Assembly (NCBI GenBank): GCA_905250025.1
Contig: CAJNOJ010000362.1
Span: 25,289-89,288 of the forward strand
Source: Adineta ricciae
Lineage: Eukaryota; Rotifera; Eurotatoria; Adinetida; Adinetidae
Reading direction: 5' to 3'
Length of the DNA: 64,000 nt
Shown here: positions 1-10,748 of the stretch, one piece after another
Layout of the letters: each line of letters begins with the position of its first letter
Position numbering within the stretch: the stretch's first letter is position 1
Program-made: the position numbers and the translations under genes
The notes under the pieces: model-generated
Told to the model about the DNA's origin: nothing
What the model saw: the letters and a program-made list of their open reading frames with translations, nothing else
Database searches by the model: none

Positions 1-521
1 TTGCTCTTTGTCACGCTCTTTTTACGATTATTCTCTTATCACCTGCTTATATACCTTCATGGTTTCAATCGTCTGAAATTCGAATCATGGATGCTCACAA
101 TCGCACTCGGCGCATCTTTTCGAACAATCTGATGTCGGGAACAGGTGAAATAGCAGCATTGCTAGGTGTTCTAACTGTTCTGTCTATGTCGGTTCTGGCG
201 ATCACAAGTATTCCAGCCATTGGTAATCTACTGAATTGGCGAGAATGGCGTTTTATACAATCCAAACTTGGGACGACGACATTGTTACTTGCCATTGGAC
301 ATGTTATTGCCGTAGGAATACCATTTTGGTTTCCATTGAACGCTGTCAAAGCATTCTCCAATCTTTCTTCGTTATGTTTATATTTGCCAGTGTTGACTAT
401 TTTACTCAAGTTTATTTTCTGGTTACCCTGCTTCAGTCGTCCACTCTATCGTATTCGTCGTGGACAAGACACACGACAATCTAACAAATCGAAAATATTA
501 CTAAAAACAACTTCATTTTAA
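1..521 (+). CDS. STEAP-like metalloreductase, 3' end only (copy A)
   Basis: This is the C-terminal part of a six-transmembrane ferric/cupric reductase. The reading frame is open from the first base, so the gene starts outside the window. It aligns base for base, with a few percent substitutions, to the end of the complete copy at 20561-21940 (offset 21419). The visible part holds the last hydrophobic helices of the ferric reductase-like domain, including a stretch rich in L, V, A and I from about base 150 and another ending near LLKFIFWLPCF. A poly(A) signal (aataaa) follows about 55 bp after the stop. In STEAP enzymes this domain binds haem and passes electrons from NADPH to metal ions. The NADPH-binding part is missing here only because of the window edge. 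Confidence 0.85.
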   Translation, partial: ALCHALFTIILLSPAYIPSWFQSSEIRIMDAHNRTRRIFSNNLMSGTGEIAALLGVLTVLSMSVLAITSIPAIGNLLNWREWRFIQSKLGTTTLLLAIGHVIAVGIPFWFPLNAVKAFSNLSSLCLYLPVLTILLKFIFWLPCFSRPLYRIRRGQDTRQSNKSKILLKTTSF

Positions 522-644
522 GTCTCTACTCATAAATAGAACAATCTTGTTGCCTTTTCCGGACTTTTTATTTTCAAATAAACAACGATACATTTTGTAG
601 AACTAATGAAGAGTCAGCTGGTTTAAACGAATGAAACGGATGTT

Positions 645-872
645 CTAATGATGGCAGTAATAATAATCATCGTCTTCGGCCATACAACACGAGTGGCAAC
701 CAGATCGTCCGCATTCGTCTGCACTCGTGTATTGACGACTTATATGATGGTAACCTTGACCGCATGACAAAATACCACGTTTGTCGATTGAATAGTTCTC
801 GTTGACAGGACTTGACTGAACGAAATAACTGAAAATTAAGCTTAAGCAGACGAAGAATACAACTTTTTGCAT
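645..872 (-). CDS. Small secreted six-cysteine peptide precursor (copy A)
   Basis: A 75-aa precursor. The start is the ATG at 872, matching the start of the paralogue at 22290; the longer frame has no upstream ATG. Residues 1-23 form a signal peptide (MQKVVFFVCLSLIFSYFVQS). A short propeptide then ends in a dibasic KR at about residues 34-35. The mature part would begin GILSC and carries six cysteines spaced C-x17-C-x4-C-x2-CC-x8-C, plus an acidic and tyrosine-rich tail. This is the build of a processed, disulfide-bonded secreted peptide such as a hormone, antimicrobial or other effector. I do not recognise the family and assign no activity. A TATAAATA box lies about 55 bp upstream, and the paralogue has it in the same place. 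Confidence 0.72.
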   Translation of the reverse strand: MQKVVFFVCLSLIFSYFVQSSPVNENYSIDKRGILSCGQGYHHISRQYTSADECGRSGCHSCCMAEDDDYYYCHH

Positions 873-927
873 TTTGGTGGATAGACGAATAAATATCAAT
901 TGTGCGCGAGAAACAAACTTTCCTTCG

Positions 928-935
928 TATTTATA
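928..935 (-). promoter_or_regulatory. TATA box of six-cysteine peptide gene, copy A
   Basis: TATAAATA on the minus strand, about 56 bp upstream of the ATG at 872. It is conserved in sequence and spacing at the paralogue (22346-22353). Confidence 0.5.
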
Positions 936-1196
936 GCGATATATTTCTCTGTTCCGTCAGGGTAGAAGGTCAAAAAGTTCATCTCGTAAAACAAAATGTG
1001 AAGAGAGGAAGAGAGAAAAAATGTTGGAACACGTCAACGATAGAGTTGCCATATGTTTGTTTACTCGATTGATTTTATTCATCATGACAAGGTCAGAGTG
1101 AATGGCCTGTAATGAACTTTCTGATGCTAAATTTATTCTCTGAACAATTCACTGAGACAAATTAAAGTGCAGTAATATCTACGTTCGCACCCTTGA

Positions 1197-2245
1197 TTAA
1201 TCGTAAGAACCAGGTTTTATTCCTGTAACGTATGCACCACACAGCGATCCAAAGCAAGACGAACGAAATATGTGACAAAGATCAGTATTTGTTTTGGCTC
1301 GTGGTAGCGGTACGACCGCTGGTCCAAATCCGAGAATAATATGCCAAAGAATTTCCATTGCGCTACCAAATGTCCTCAAAAGATTCGTTCCTAGAATTTC
1401 TCGATCAAGAGGAGTCGTACAATACGGTTGAAGACTGGCATTATACACTGCAGACCACTGTTCATATGTGTAGTGAAGAATACGTTCCTTTCTCACATAG
1501 AATTGCGCACAACATAAGATAGAGAAAATGCTCATATCTTTCGGAACTACTTTTTTCGGATTCAATTGTAATTCTCCATCGAAACCGAACAAACTCAACA
1601 AGTATACACCACATTTGTACATCACTGTGATATTGTCCACAGGATCGATTTTCCCGGCTACCCAAGGTCGATCTTGAAACCAAACGTTATTCACACTTGT
1701 ATAGTAAACATCATCGCGAACGCATTGTGCTGCTTCAATTGGATAGAGCCCGTGTCTTTCCGGTCGTCCATGAATGAATAGCATACGGTCGGGTAGATCA
1801 TAATAAAAGTCGTAAATGAACTTGAGATAAACGCCAGCTTCTTCATGTACGTTCTTACAGTAGGGCCAATTGAAAGGTGCTTTCGATTCCGGATCTGCTC
1901 GTTGATAAAGATATATGTCGTACGGTCGTGACGAACTTGTATTGAACATATCTAATCCAATTTTTAACCAATTAGGCCAAGTCGAAGGTTTATACCAATC
2001 GATTTCTTGGTAGATTGCAGGAATGATCACAAGACGATCCTTTCGCCATCTACTCACTTTGGAAGTCGAATTTGCACGAAGTTTAGAAGATAGAAGATCG
2101 TTATTACTCAGAATCAGAAGAAGAATAACTGCAGTGAGTAAACAGAAAAGTGTTCGTAGAATAACTGAACTAAATGGAAGATCAATTGAACATAAAGAGA
2201 AGGCAGATTGTGAATGTATACGAACCGATATTTGAAATTAATCAT
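1197..2245 (-). CDS. Type II membrane protein, DUF3431/glycosyltransferase-like (copy A)
   Basis: The long exon is open from about 2170 to the stop at 1197 but has no in-frame ATG at its 5' end. A tiny first exon solves this. ATG at 2245 gives about 7 residues (MINFKYR), then a 56-bp GT-AG intron, then exon 2 in phase from about 2169. The same model works in the paralogue at 23656. The predicted protein (about 320 aa) has a short cytoplasmic tail, a signal-anchor helix (about residues 10-28, rich in L, I and V), and a lumenal domain containing VHEEAGVYLKFIYDFYYDLPDRMLFIHGRPERH. That stretch resembles DUF3431, where a histidine-rich 'LPD..lFlqG.p.rH' block is typical. A Golgi enzyme is a reasonable guess; no catalytic role is shown. 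Confidence 0.6.
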
Positions 2246-2622
2246 TGCTTCAGAGATGAAAAACAGTTTAAAATTTTCTCTTTTCGTTACTTTCACTGCC
2301 GATGAAAACGAAAAGCAAACATTACCATGTTCGAATAATAAACGAAAGAAAACACAAATATTTAGGCAACATTTTCTTTCATATTTATTTAAAAAAAAAG
2401 CTTTCACTTCACATTTGATCAAATATAATGACAACAGGAAAAACACCCATTAACAAATGTTCAAAAATGCACATAATCTAACAAAAAAATATATTTGCAA
2501 AAATTTAAAACGCCTCTGAAAAAGCTCATATAAAATCGTTACAACGCATTTTTTTTTCTTGGATTACAGTTTCAAACAAAATGATGCAAATGTCTATAAA
2601 GTTTTAAGATCTATTCAACATC
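2246..2622. other. Intergenic, AT-rich; divergent promoter region
   Basis: Space between two divergently transcribed genes. It is AT-rich with short A and T runs, and I see no gene. The same spacer recurs at 23657-24030 with small indels. Confidence 0.5.
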
Positions 2623-4871
2623 ATGAATCTAAAAGCTGTTTTTAAATGGTTTTATGAAAAAATAACTAATTACAATCTTTTTATGTTGGACGAATATGGT
2701 TATAACGATAGCGATACAATTAAAGATCCTATCTTAGTTCTTACACAAGAAAAATACAAAACTAGATTGTGTGTTATCCTTCTCGCAGGTAAAATCTATC
2801 CTCTTTGATCCGAATAGGTCTGAACTAGAAAATAAACTTGCTCATGGTACATGTGTTTTATTTTAGTATGTCTTTATGTGCTGTTCTACGGAAATTTAAC
2901 AAAACTGGACCCTAAAACAGTTGTTATTTCCAATATAACCCCGGATAGCTTTGGACAATTATATTTAAAATATAATCACACACTTTCATGTCCATGTTCA
3001 ACAACTACCATACCGTATTGGAATTTTGTTCTCCAGAGTGTTACAATGCATCCTGTTTGTTCGAGTGTTTTTGTTAGCAAAGAATGGATCGAAGGATTAT
3101 ATTTGACGAAAGCAAGTTTTTATAATTCATGGGATTTTCGAAAATTGGCTTATTCACAGGTTAGTCATTGATTCGTTTTTTTTAATACAAAAAAAAACAA
3201 GAAAACAATTCATTATGAACATTTAGTTTGAACTTCTCTCTCGCTTATGTTCACTTTCTGACGAGATTGTTTTTCAACTTCAAACTGATGTTAACAATAC
3301 TCAACTTGTTACGATTAATCTTCTTTCCATAGAACAAATTCAAATGGAAATAAATAACACGATTGAATTTCAGAGAAGGAATGCTTTTGGTCAAATCGTA
3401 TCATTTTTGAACTTTTGGCAAACAACAATTCAAAGAAACTATTTAGCTTCAGCTCTCGGCACAAATTGGTTTGTGTTTACTGAGTATGGTTCAGATTATC
3501 CTACTATATGGGGATTTCCAGCACCATACCCTTCGGAAAATGAATCCTATATCAAATGTGACTACAATTATCCAGTGATACCAGCTTTTCTTCCTCCACG
3601 ATCAGATGATTCTAAAGATTTTGAAATCAATTTTAATCCGATACCGAATTCTACAATTGTGAAAGGTTTTTCGATAACATGTACACCTCTTGATGCACTC
3701 CTTGGAAGTACATTGGATTGTTTATATGATACCGAATGTATTCAACTATTAGTTAACTATTTTCCAAATCTCACTCAGGTTTTTAAAACTTTTTCATAAT
3801 GTTTTCAAAATATTCACTTTCTTGTTTAGACGAACATTAATTGGACTAATTCAACTTTAACTTTTCAACATGACAATCATTCTGTATTACATTATTTCGA
3901 AAATCTCTTTATAAAAACCTGGTTACCAAGTATGAATTATGCTTCATACTTCAATCAATGCTCTCCATCAATGTGCACATATACAACAACAGACAACAGA
4001 AGTTTATCTTATACAATCACACTTTTCATTAGTTTGTATGGTGGTCTTATCATCATACTTCGTTCAGTTGCATTCTATTCAATTGATATTTTATTCAAAT
4101 GTACACATCGTCAAAATAATTCAAATGAAAATCCGAGTAAATTGACTTTTTATTTTCATTGGAAAAACTATTGATATCTTCTGAATGTTGGAATTCTTTA
4201 TAGGACATCGAAATAGAAATACGTTTATAGCATTTACATCAATCAAAGAAATGAATTTCTTCAAGAATATTAATGATCGAACAGCAAAGGGCATTACACA
4301 ACAAAAAATCATTACCCGTGTCTATTTAATTTTATTATTAAGTATATATTACATCTTTTTTGACGTTTATCACTTTGAAATATGTTGATTTTCTTAGTAT
4401 CAATGTGTACGATTTGTCTTTATACATCATTGAACAATGAAAATGTAACGACAATTCAATCAAAACCTTCGTTAACAACTTATCATTCATTAGATAGTCA
4501 ATACTCACCAATTCTTCAATGTCCATGTGCAAATAAAGCAATGCCATATCGAACATTTCTCTCATTGTCTCCAATTTTTCATCAAATATGTTTAAGTAGT
4601 TTCGTTACCAATGAATGGATCATTCAAATGATGTCTAGTGCAGAAGACAGCATTCCTTATGATTGGCGTCATGGAGCATTTAAATACTTTCAAATCTTAT
4701 CTGATCTTTGTCAGGTAGCAAATAGAACGAGTAATGTAGCAATTGACAAATTTCTTGCACAATTCTTCATTGCTTCTTCTGTGATGAATCAAAATGATTT
4801 CGAGAAACAATTAGATGCATATGTCAAACAAGTCTATCAATCGACAATCTATACATTTGATTTAATGAAAG
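2623..4871 (+). CDS. Modular multi-pass membrane protein, bdelloid family (copy A, broken)
   Basis: Six exons can be joined in frame: 2623-2788, 2867-3159, 3227-3778, 3830-4136, 4204-4341 and 4398-4871, with introns of 51-78 bp. One module consists of a membrane helix, then 'CPCSTTTIPY', 'CSSVFVSKEW', 'CTPLDALLGSTLDCLYDTEC' and 'YFNQCSPSMCTYT', and then a second hydrophobic segment with GGLIIILRS. A second module starts with helix RVYLILLL-ISMCTICLY and 'CPCANKA'. I know this cysteine pattern from hypothetical proteins of bdelloids; its function is unknown. The second module is cut at 4872 by an LTR that introduces a stop. The copy at 24031-26154 and its continuation at 31172-34580 show what the intact gene contains further on (a third module and FG-GAP repeats). 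Confidence 0.7.
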
Positions 4872-5064
4872 TGTTAGCGCCTCCTCCCTTGTTCTCGTGT
4901 CTCTCTCTCTATCGCTCTCGTTTTCTCGCTATATAACCCTGGTGTGTGTGTTTTCTTGTGGAGAATAAACATCGCTCTCACGAAAGAGAGCAGCTCTAAC
5001 ATATTGGTGCCGTGACCCACTCTTCTTTTACTTTTTCTCATCGAAAAGAAGGGATAATTACTGG
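4872..5064 (+). mobile_element. BEL/Pao-like LTR with primer binding site, truncated at an N
   Basis: The coding frame of the membrane gene stops abruptly at TGTTAG (4872). A 130-bp segment with CT-rich and TATA-like sequence ends in CTAACA at 5001, so it has TG...CA ends with short inverted termini. Directly after it comes TGGTGCCGTGACC (about 5006-5018), which has the form of a primer binding site ending in TGG; I recall this type from BEL/Pao elements. The segment contains an AATAAA (about 4963). Only the 5' LTR and leader are present before the N at 5065, so no ORF of the element is seen. Confidence 0.6.
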
Positions 5065-5065
5065 N

Positions 5066-5560
5066 TCGAAATCACCTTAATGAAATTCGATGCGCATGAA
5101 TTGAGTGGTGCAGCAGCATTCCTTGGTCCATTCTGTTTTAGTTTATTTATTCTGATCGTTGTATTTGTCTGTATGAGTATGTTTTTGACAATTATCAATA
5201 ACAATTTTCGAGTGGTGCGAGATATGGGTAAAGAACAGGCAAGACATGACCAATATATCGTTTCATTCATGTTTGACAAGTTTCAACGATGGATTGGTGA
5301 GCGCATAGGATGAAATTTTCATGATTTCATGAGGATTTTATTTTTCCATTGCAGGTGTGGGTAGCTCGACTGAATTGTATCAAATAGAAGCGCGAGATGA
5401 AGAAATGAGATCGAAATACCATGATCCAATCGATCGTTTTCCTGACAAGATGGATGAATTATTGGATGCATTGAATCGAGTATGTCGATGTGAATGAACG
5501 TGATAGTATGACTGCATGCTGTGTTTATAGGTATTTATGAATCAACAACCTGATGGGTAA
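5066..5560 (+). CDS. Polycystin (PKD2/TRPP)-like channel, C-terminal fragment
   Basis: Open from the N at 5065. Exons are 5066-5296, 5355-5479 and 5531-5560, with introns of 58 and 51 bp; the last intron begins gtatgt and ends ttatag. The protein starts with a pore-helix-proximal stretch, then a strongly hydrophobic S6 helix (FCFSLFILIVVFVCMSMFL) running into TIINNNFRVVRDM. That is the 'FLAIINDTYxEV' signature at the end of S6 in polycystin channels. The short cytosolic tail is charged and ends MNQQPDG. Only the last helix is present because of the assembly join; the voltage-sensor-like part and the extracellular polycystin domain are not in the window. The fragment is convergent with the Hsp70-SAM gene. 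Confidence 0.72.
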
Positions 5561-5759
5561 ATGAACCAGTTGATGTTGTGAATGTGATTATCGATATACA
5601 TATGTTAATCCTTCTAAATTGCTTACTGTATGTTCTTTTTCAGTGACTGTCATACAATTATTTCCTTATATTCAAATAAAACGTGACATGACATTTTTGA
5701 ATGACTTTCACGAGGAATAGTTTATTCATGATTAAAAAAGTAATCGAAATCGAAAATGT

Positions 5760-7791
5760 TTATTGACGATTTTGAATGTGATTGAGTATTTTAAGCGCCG
5801 GACCAATTTTAAAACCCATTTCTTTCACTAGAATGTCGCGTGTTAAAAGAACAAGCGCCTTGCCGTCGATTTTCTAAATAAAAGAATTTATGTAAGTGAG
5901 TTCAATAGAATACGAATACAAACCTCTCGAAGAAAACGACATGCAATCCCATCAAATGATGGATCGATGTCTATGATAAACCTGGCGACATCATCTACTG
6001 TAAATTGCTCAAGACGGCGATCGTCTAAGCAAGAAAGTGATTCATATAGACCTAATGGACACTTCACTTACTCATTGATGGTATTTCACTATCTATTTTA
6101 TATTTTATATTTTCGCAAAACATACGTTCAATTTCATCTCGGGATAAGTTCGCGTGATTACTATTAAAGTCCAATTGATTTTGATTTCCAGAGACTTTAT
6201 CCACAGCTGATACAACCAACAGACCACCGCCGTTAATATCAAATGTTACTTCTATTTGTGGTTCACCACGAGGTGCTGGCGGGATATCCGAAAGTTGAAA
6301 ACTTCCAAGAAAACGATTATCTTTGGCCATAGGATGTTCACCTTCGAAAACTTTCACATCAAATGTCATTTGATTGTCTTCAGTTGTTGAAAACTGTTGT
6401 GTTGATTTTGTTGGAATTGTTGTGCAGCGTCTAACCATTATTTCCATCAGACCGTTAGCTGTTTCAATACCCTACGATAGACAGAAGTAAAGATTCTTGA
6501 AACACCACACCTCGGTTTCAATTGAAACTAACCAATGGATGTGGTGCAACGTCCAGTACTAATGAATTCTGGATTTTTTCTGATTCATTGCTCGTCAGAA
6601 TAGCGGCTTCTATAGCAGCACCACAAACAACAGCTTCATTCGGATTAACTGATTGATTGAGTTGCTTTCCATTAAAAAAGTCGCTGAGTAGTTTTTGAAT
6701 TCTCGGTATTTGCGTTGAAGCACCAACGAGAACTATTTCGTGAATTTGTACTTTGTCCACTTTGGCATCATACAACGCTTTCTCAACTGTTACAAGTGTT
6801 GAACGAAATAGATCAGCATTAATTTCTTCGAAACGAGTGCGAGATACATTTATACTGAAATCGATGTCGTTATACAGAGCATCGATTTCAATGGAAGCCA
6901 TTGCAAAAGTTGATAACGTACGCTAAACGAAAAGTTAAGAACAAGACGATAATGAAAAAACGTCAACTCAGATGCACTTACTTTAGCATTTTCACAAGCT
7001 AATCGTAAACGATTGAGGGCACGCTTGTCATTTGATACATCGACATTATTTTTTATGCGAAACTCTTCAATACAAAGTCTCATGATTCGATCTGTGAAAT
7101 CTTCTCCACCTAAATGAGAATCACCTGCTACCGATTTCACCTCAATAAATCCACAGTTAGGAGTAAAGATTGATACATTTAATGCGCCACCGCCGAGATC
7201 GAAAACAAGAATATTCTTTTCATCAGACTCTGTGTTGTAGGAATTGTATGCCAGAGCAGCAGCTGATGTTTCATGCATGACACGTAATACATTAAGACCA
7301 GCGATAATTCCAGCATCTCGAGTTGCACGCCGTTGAGTATCAGTGAAAGATACCGGAACGGTAAGAACAGCTTGAGAAATTTTCCTTCCAAGATATTTCT
7401 CTGCATTTTCTTTCATTTTTCTGAGTATCATTGAGGAAATCTCTTCGGGTGAAAATATTTTGATTTCATTTTGGAATCGCACCTGTATTTTTAATCTATC
7501 TTCATATTTAACAATGTCGAATGGCCAAGCTTTTTTGTAAGCATCTATACTTGGGTCATTAAATTCCCTTCCTATTAATCGTTTGACATAGAAAATCGTA
7601 TTTTTCGGCTCAATCCATGATAGAGTTTTGACTGCATCACTAACTATACATCCATTGTCAGTGAATGCAACGCATGAGGATGTTGATCGACGTCCATTTT
7701 CATCCGGAATAATTTTCACTTGATCATTTTCGTAGATGGCAACGCGCGAATGCACGGTTCCTAAGTCTATACCAATTGCTACTTCGGCCAT
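5760..7791 (-). CDS. Hsp70-family protein with C-terminal SAM domain
   Basis: Five exons: 7791-6982, 6922-6533, 6471-6072, 6024-5924 and 5873-5760. Together they total 1815 nt, an exact open frame of 604 aa. Residues 1-about 375 form the Hsp70 nucleotide-binding domain ([54 protein letters not shown]). The linker VLDVAPHPL and a beta substrate-binding domain ([28 protein letters not shown]) follow. The helical lid stops after its first helix ([10 protein letters not shown]...[11 protein letters not shown]). Exons 4-5 instead encode a SAM domain ([39 protein letters not shown]). Several ATPase positions differ from the consensus: GTT is GTV, GGGTFD is GGGALN, and NEPTAAA is HETSAAA. The start was taken at MAEVAIGID because upstream sequence in the same frame is not Hsp70-like. 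Confidence 0.85.
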
Positions 7792-8531
7792 ACCCGTTCT
7801 CTTCTCTAAAAAAAAAGATCTCCGAAAGACAAATAACATTCCACCATTCTAATGGAGAGAAAAAAAGAACGTGTTTTACACGAACGCACACATACATCCC
7901 CAGGTAAGAAAAATATTTCTCGACTATGTTTACCACTATTGGTGAAATAAATACTCGTGGAATCATTTCTTCAAATGTAACTATAGTATCAATGAAAGAG
8001 AGAGAGAGAGAGATTTATCAAATTTCAGAAATAAGTGACGATGAGCTGCTCACAGATGAATCTATACAGAAAACACACCATGGATATCGAGACACTACGT
8101 TTAAGATATGTGAATACAGGTTGTAAAATCTTACATTCAAAAACTTCTTCTATACCTTTCAGATTACTATACGTATATAAATGGTAGAAACAACAAATCG
8201 ATCTTTTTTCTCTTCATTCTTTTCAACTGCAAAATGTTTATAACCTAGAATGCGATAAACTCAAAACATACATGCAAAGACTATAAAACAAATCACAACG
8301 GAGTAAATCACTATGACCAAAGTCATATCGGATTGATATTCCTCACAGAAAATATTCTTAGAATGTCGAAAGATGTCACCCATTAACATGAATATTTCAA
8401 ATCATTCTTGTCATCCTCTGCCATGATGTTCCTTCAGTCTTCTATCGATCGTTGACATCTTTGTATAAAAATATATTTTCTTGTTGTGAACCAACGAACT
8501 CGAATCGTACTGTTTCTGTCATCTGTAACCA
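7792..8531. other. Divergent intergenic region
   Basis: Lies between the Hsp70-SAM gene and the 318-aa gene, which diverge. It contains a short GA repeat (about 7998-8012). The ORF of 66 codons at 7926-8126 has no recognisable features and I do not call it. I saw no clear clustered heat-shock element. Confidence 0.45.
8462..8474 (+). promoter_or_regulatory. Possible TATA box for the 318-aa gene
   Basis: GTATAAAAATATA lies about 60 bp upstream of the ATG at 8532. Its position fits a core promoter. It is called on sequence and spacing alone. Confidence 0.35.
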
Positions 8532-9488
8532 ATGGATAGTGAAAAGATCACAACATCTACTCAAGAATCATCGAAAGAAACAAAACAAGACGTAGTTATT
8601 GTTATAATCGATCAAGATGGCAACAAACAATTGTTAACTGAATGTTTTGAATCATTGCAGAAGGAATGTGGTCAACACCATATGGAACGATGTGCATCAT
8701 TTGACATCGCATTCGATTACATCAAACAACTCAATGAAAATACAACTGTTATTCTCATCATTGTTGGACGTTCGTATGAGAAACTGCAAGATGCCATGTT
8801 AAAGATCGATTCACTGCCAGGAACAGTACGCAACTGTTTTATTTATTCGACTGAACGTGAACATACCGATAAACCTACAACGATCTCAACTCAATACATC
8901 TTCGGCAAACGTCAATTACTCTCAGCTGTTCGCGATGTATTTGATGCACTTGATTCGTCACCTGTTCACATTCATTCTGATGAATATACATCGGTGACAG
9001 TACATGAAAGTACGTTCAATAAACTATTCCAAGCAATGAAATCGATTAGTTTTAAATTTCTTGGCTTTACAATAAAAATCTCAGAAATGAAAGCGATTTT
9101 ATCACCGTCGATATTTCAATTCAAAGCTTTAGCCGAACTCATCGGTGCGTTAGATATGCTTCCACATATTAAACAAAATGTGCATGGTGAATGTGAATTA
9201 GCCTTAGATGAACACACCGGCAAACTTTTACTTCAGATAAAAAAACTTATCATCGAACTGCCGAAACTGTTCGGATTCGGCGGTGGTTCTACAGATGTTG
9301 GCAGTTACATTCCTCCAATTCCATTGAAAGGATTCATTAATTTTACACATCCATTCGATTTACCACATATGTGCGAAACAAGACAATTTATGATCATTCC
9401 GCGAAACTCGAGATTCTTTGTTGAAGATAAACGTGCAACGCTTTCCGTACAGATCGACTATGCAGAAACATCTACCGATAAAAAATAA
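8532..9488 (+). CDS. Unrecognised 318-aa intracellular protein
   Basis: A single-exon gene with no signal peptide and no membrane segment. Residues 1-20 are S/T/E/K-rich. Residues about 20-145 look like an alpha/beta fold: a hydrophobic strand VVIVIIDQD, then alternating helix and strand, then VILIIVGRS, RNCFIYSTE and a last helix LLSAVRDVFDALD. This is the pattern of receiver-like or TIR-like domains found at the N-terminus of some rotifer ART proteins, but I cannot prove homology. Residues about 160-260 are mainly helical. The C-terminal part has a Gly-rich GFGGGSTDVG and a beta-rich end (RQFMIIPRNSRFFVEDKRATLSVQIDY). No ART, kinase or NTPase motif is visible. The gene is followed by an AT-rich spacer. 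Confidence 0.65.
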   Translation: MDSEKITTSTQESSKETKQDVVIVIIDQDGNKQLLTECFESLQKECGQHHMERCASFDIAFDYIKQLNENTTVILIIVGRSYEKLQDAMLKIDSLPGTVRNCFIYSTEREHTDKPTTISTQYIFGKRQLLSAVRDVFDALDSSPVHIHSDEYTSVTVHESTFNKLFQAMKSISFKFLGFTIKISEMKAILSPSIFQFKALAELIGALDMLPHIKQNVHGECELALDEHTGKLLLQIKKLIIELPKLFGFGGGSTDVGSYIPPIPLKGFINFTHPFDLPHMCETRQFMIIPRNSRFFVEDKRATLSVQIDYAETSTDKK

Positions 9489-10748
9489 TTGTTGTTCACT
9501 ATTTTTCTGATATTATTTATCTCAGCTAGAAAAAAATATAATAATCTCGCCATGAGTATAACTTTCTTGACACGTTTTGATTATTGTAGTTGATATAGTC
9601 TCTTTTGATCTGGAGAGTGTGAATGAGCGACACTCTCTATTCATTGTACTGGTATGGTTTGGATCATTGCTCGAGACGTTTATTCACAATATCAAGAGCA
9701 AAGTTTAAACGAATGCAATGCAACAATGATCATATAGTGTAAGAGTATTGTTTTTGGATAGATTTCAATAAAGACTAATTATTTTACGATATTCTTGTTT
9801 ATAAACTACCGATGATAAATCAAAGGAAATAAAATATTCTGAAATCGCTATTCAATTTCATACAATCAGGTGGAAATCTAATGAGTGAACATGGAATAGC
9901 AAGAAGAATCAAAACAATTGAGTCAATAAGAGATATAGCAAACAGAAAACTATTGGTAATATAACCCATCGAACGGATAGAAGTTGGATATTCCACAATA
10001 TACAATAATTGCTTTTCACTGCTCTTTTTCATCATAGAAACTTCGATGTACTATTTAGTCGGTGCAGTTAATCATTGGTCTATTGTTAAACTCTATCGTA
10101 GGAGAAAATCAATGAAAATACACAGAATTTTTAGAAAGACTTCATTTTCAATGAAACCACTTTTTGAACAAATAAAAATCTCAAATATTGACGCGAAGAT
10201 TATAATTAAAAATAGACTAATCAATATACTGAAAATCTCACTTATTATTGTAGTATAGCGCGTGATAGTTGATAAGAAGATTCTTATTTGAACGAACATG
10301 AAACGTAATTATAGTACCAAATGAAATGCAAACTTGTTGTTTATGATTTCATCTTCATACCTGAATACGCATTGGTTTCTCAAGTACTCGAGACATAACG
10401 ATTGCAGCCAATAAGAACATGAATATGGAGCCATATAATCTGCTCCTGATCATCTTTGATCCTATCAGCAAAGGTTTCGATTATTCAAGTCATCAAAATA
10501 TTGTTTTACAGGATATAAGGGGACTCAAGTTGATCAGACGATGAACAGGTAAAAATGAGTGAAGTGTTGGTTTAAAACAACTGATTCTGAGGGTCGGGAA
10601 TCGCATGAAGTCATTGGAACTATGTAGAATCATATAATCCTTTACTAAATCAGCGATTTTCTCCTTAATCAGTATATTTATTCAAAGTTCGGCAGCCGTT
10701 TTTTCTCATATCGAACGCCCTTTTTAATTCACTCTTCATTATTAATAA
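9489..10748. other. Intergenic, no gene seen
   Basis: AT-rich. Two small overlapping ORFs near 10046-10299 read in opposite directions and resemble nothing. An aataaa lies near 9767. No repeat or mobile element was recognised. Confidence 0.45.

Noticed and set aside
645..899. Longer start (84 residues) for the six-cysteine peptide, and a toxin label
   Set aside because: The longer frame begins with TTG and would bury the signal peptide; the paralogue starts at MQK. Cysteine content alone does not show toxicity.
7926..8126. 66-codon ORF between Hsp70-SAM and the 318-aa gene
   Set aside because: It includes a GA microsatellite, has no motif, and lies in a divergent promoter region.
10046..10299. 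Small ORFs on both strands in the 9.5-10.7 kb spacer
   Set aside because: Low-complexity AT-rich sequence read in both directions; no conserved motif and no copy to compare.
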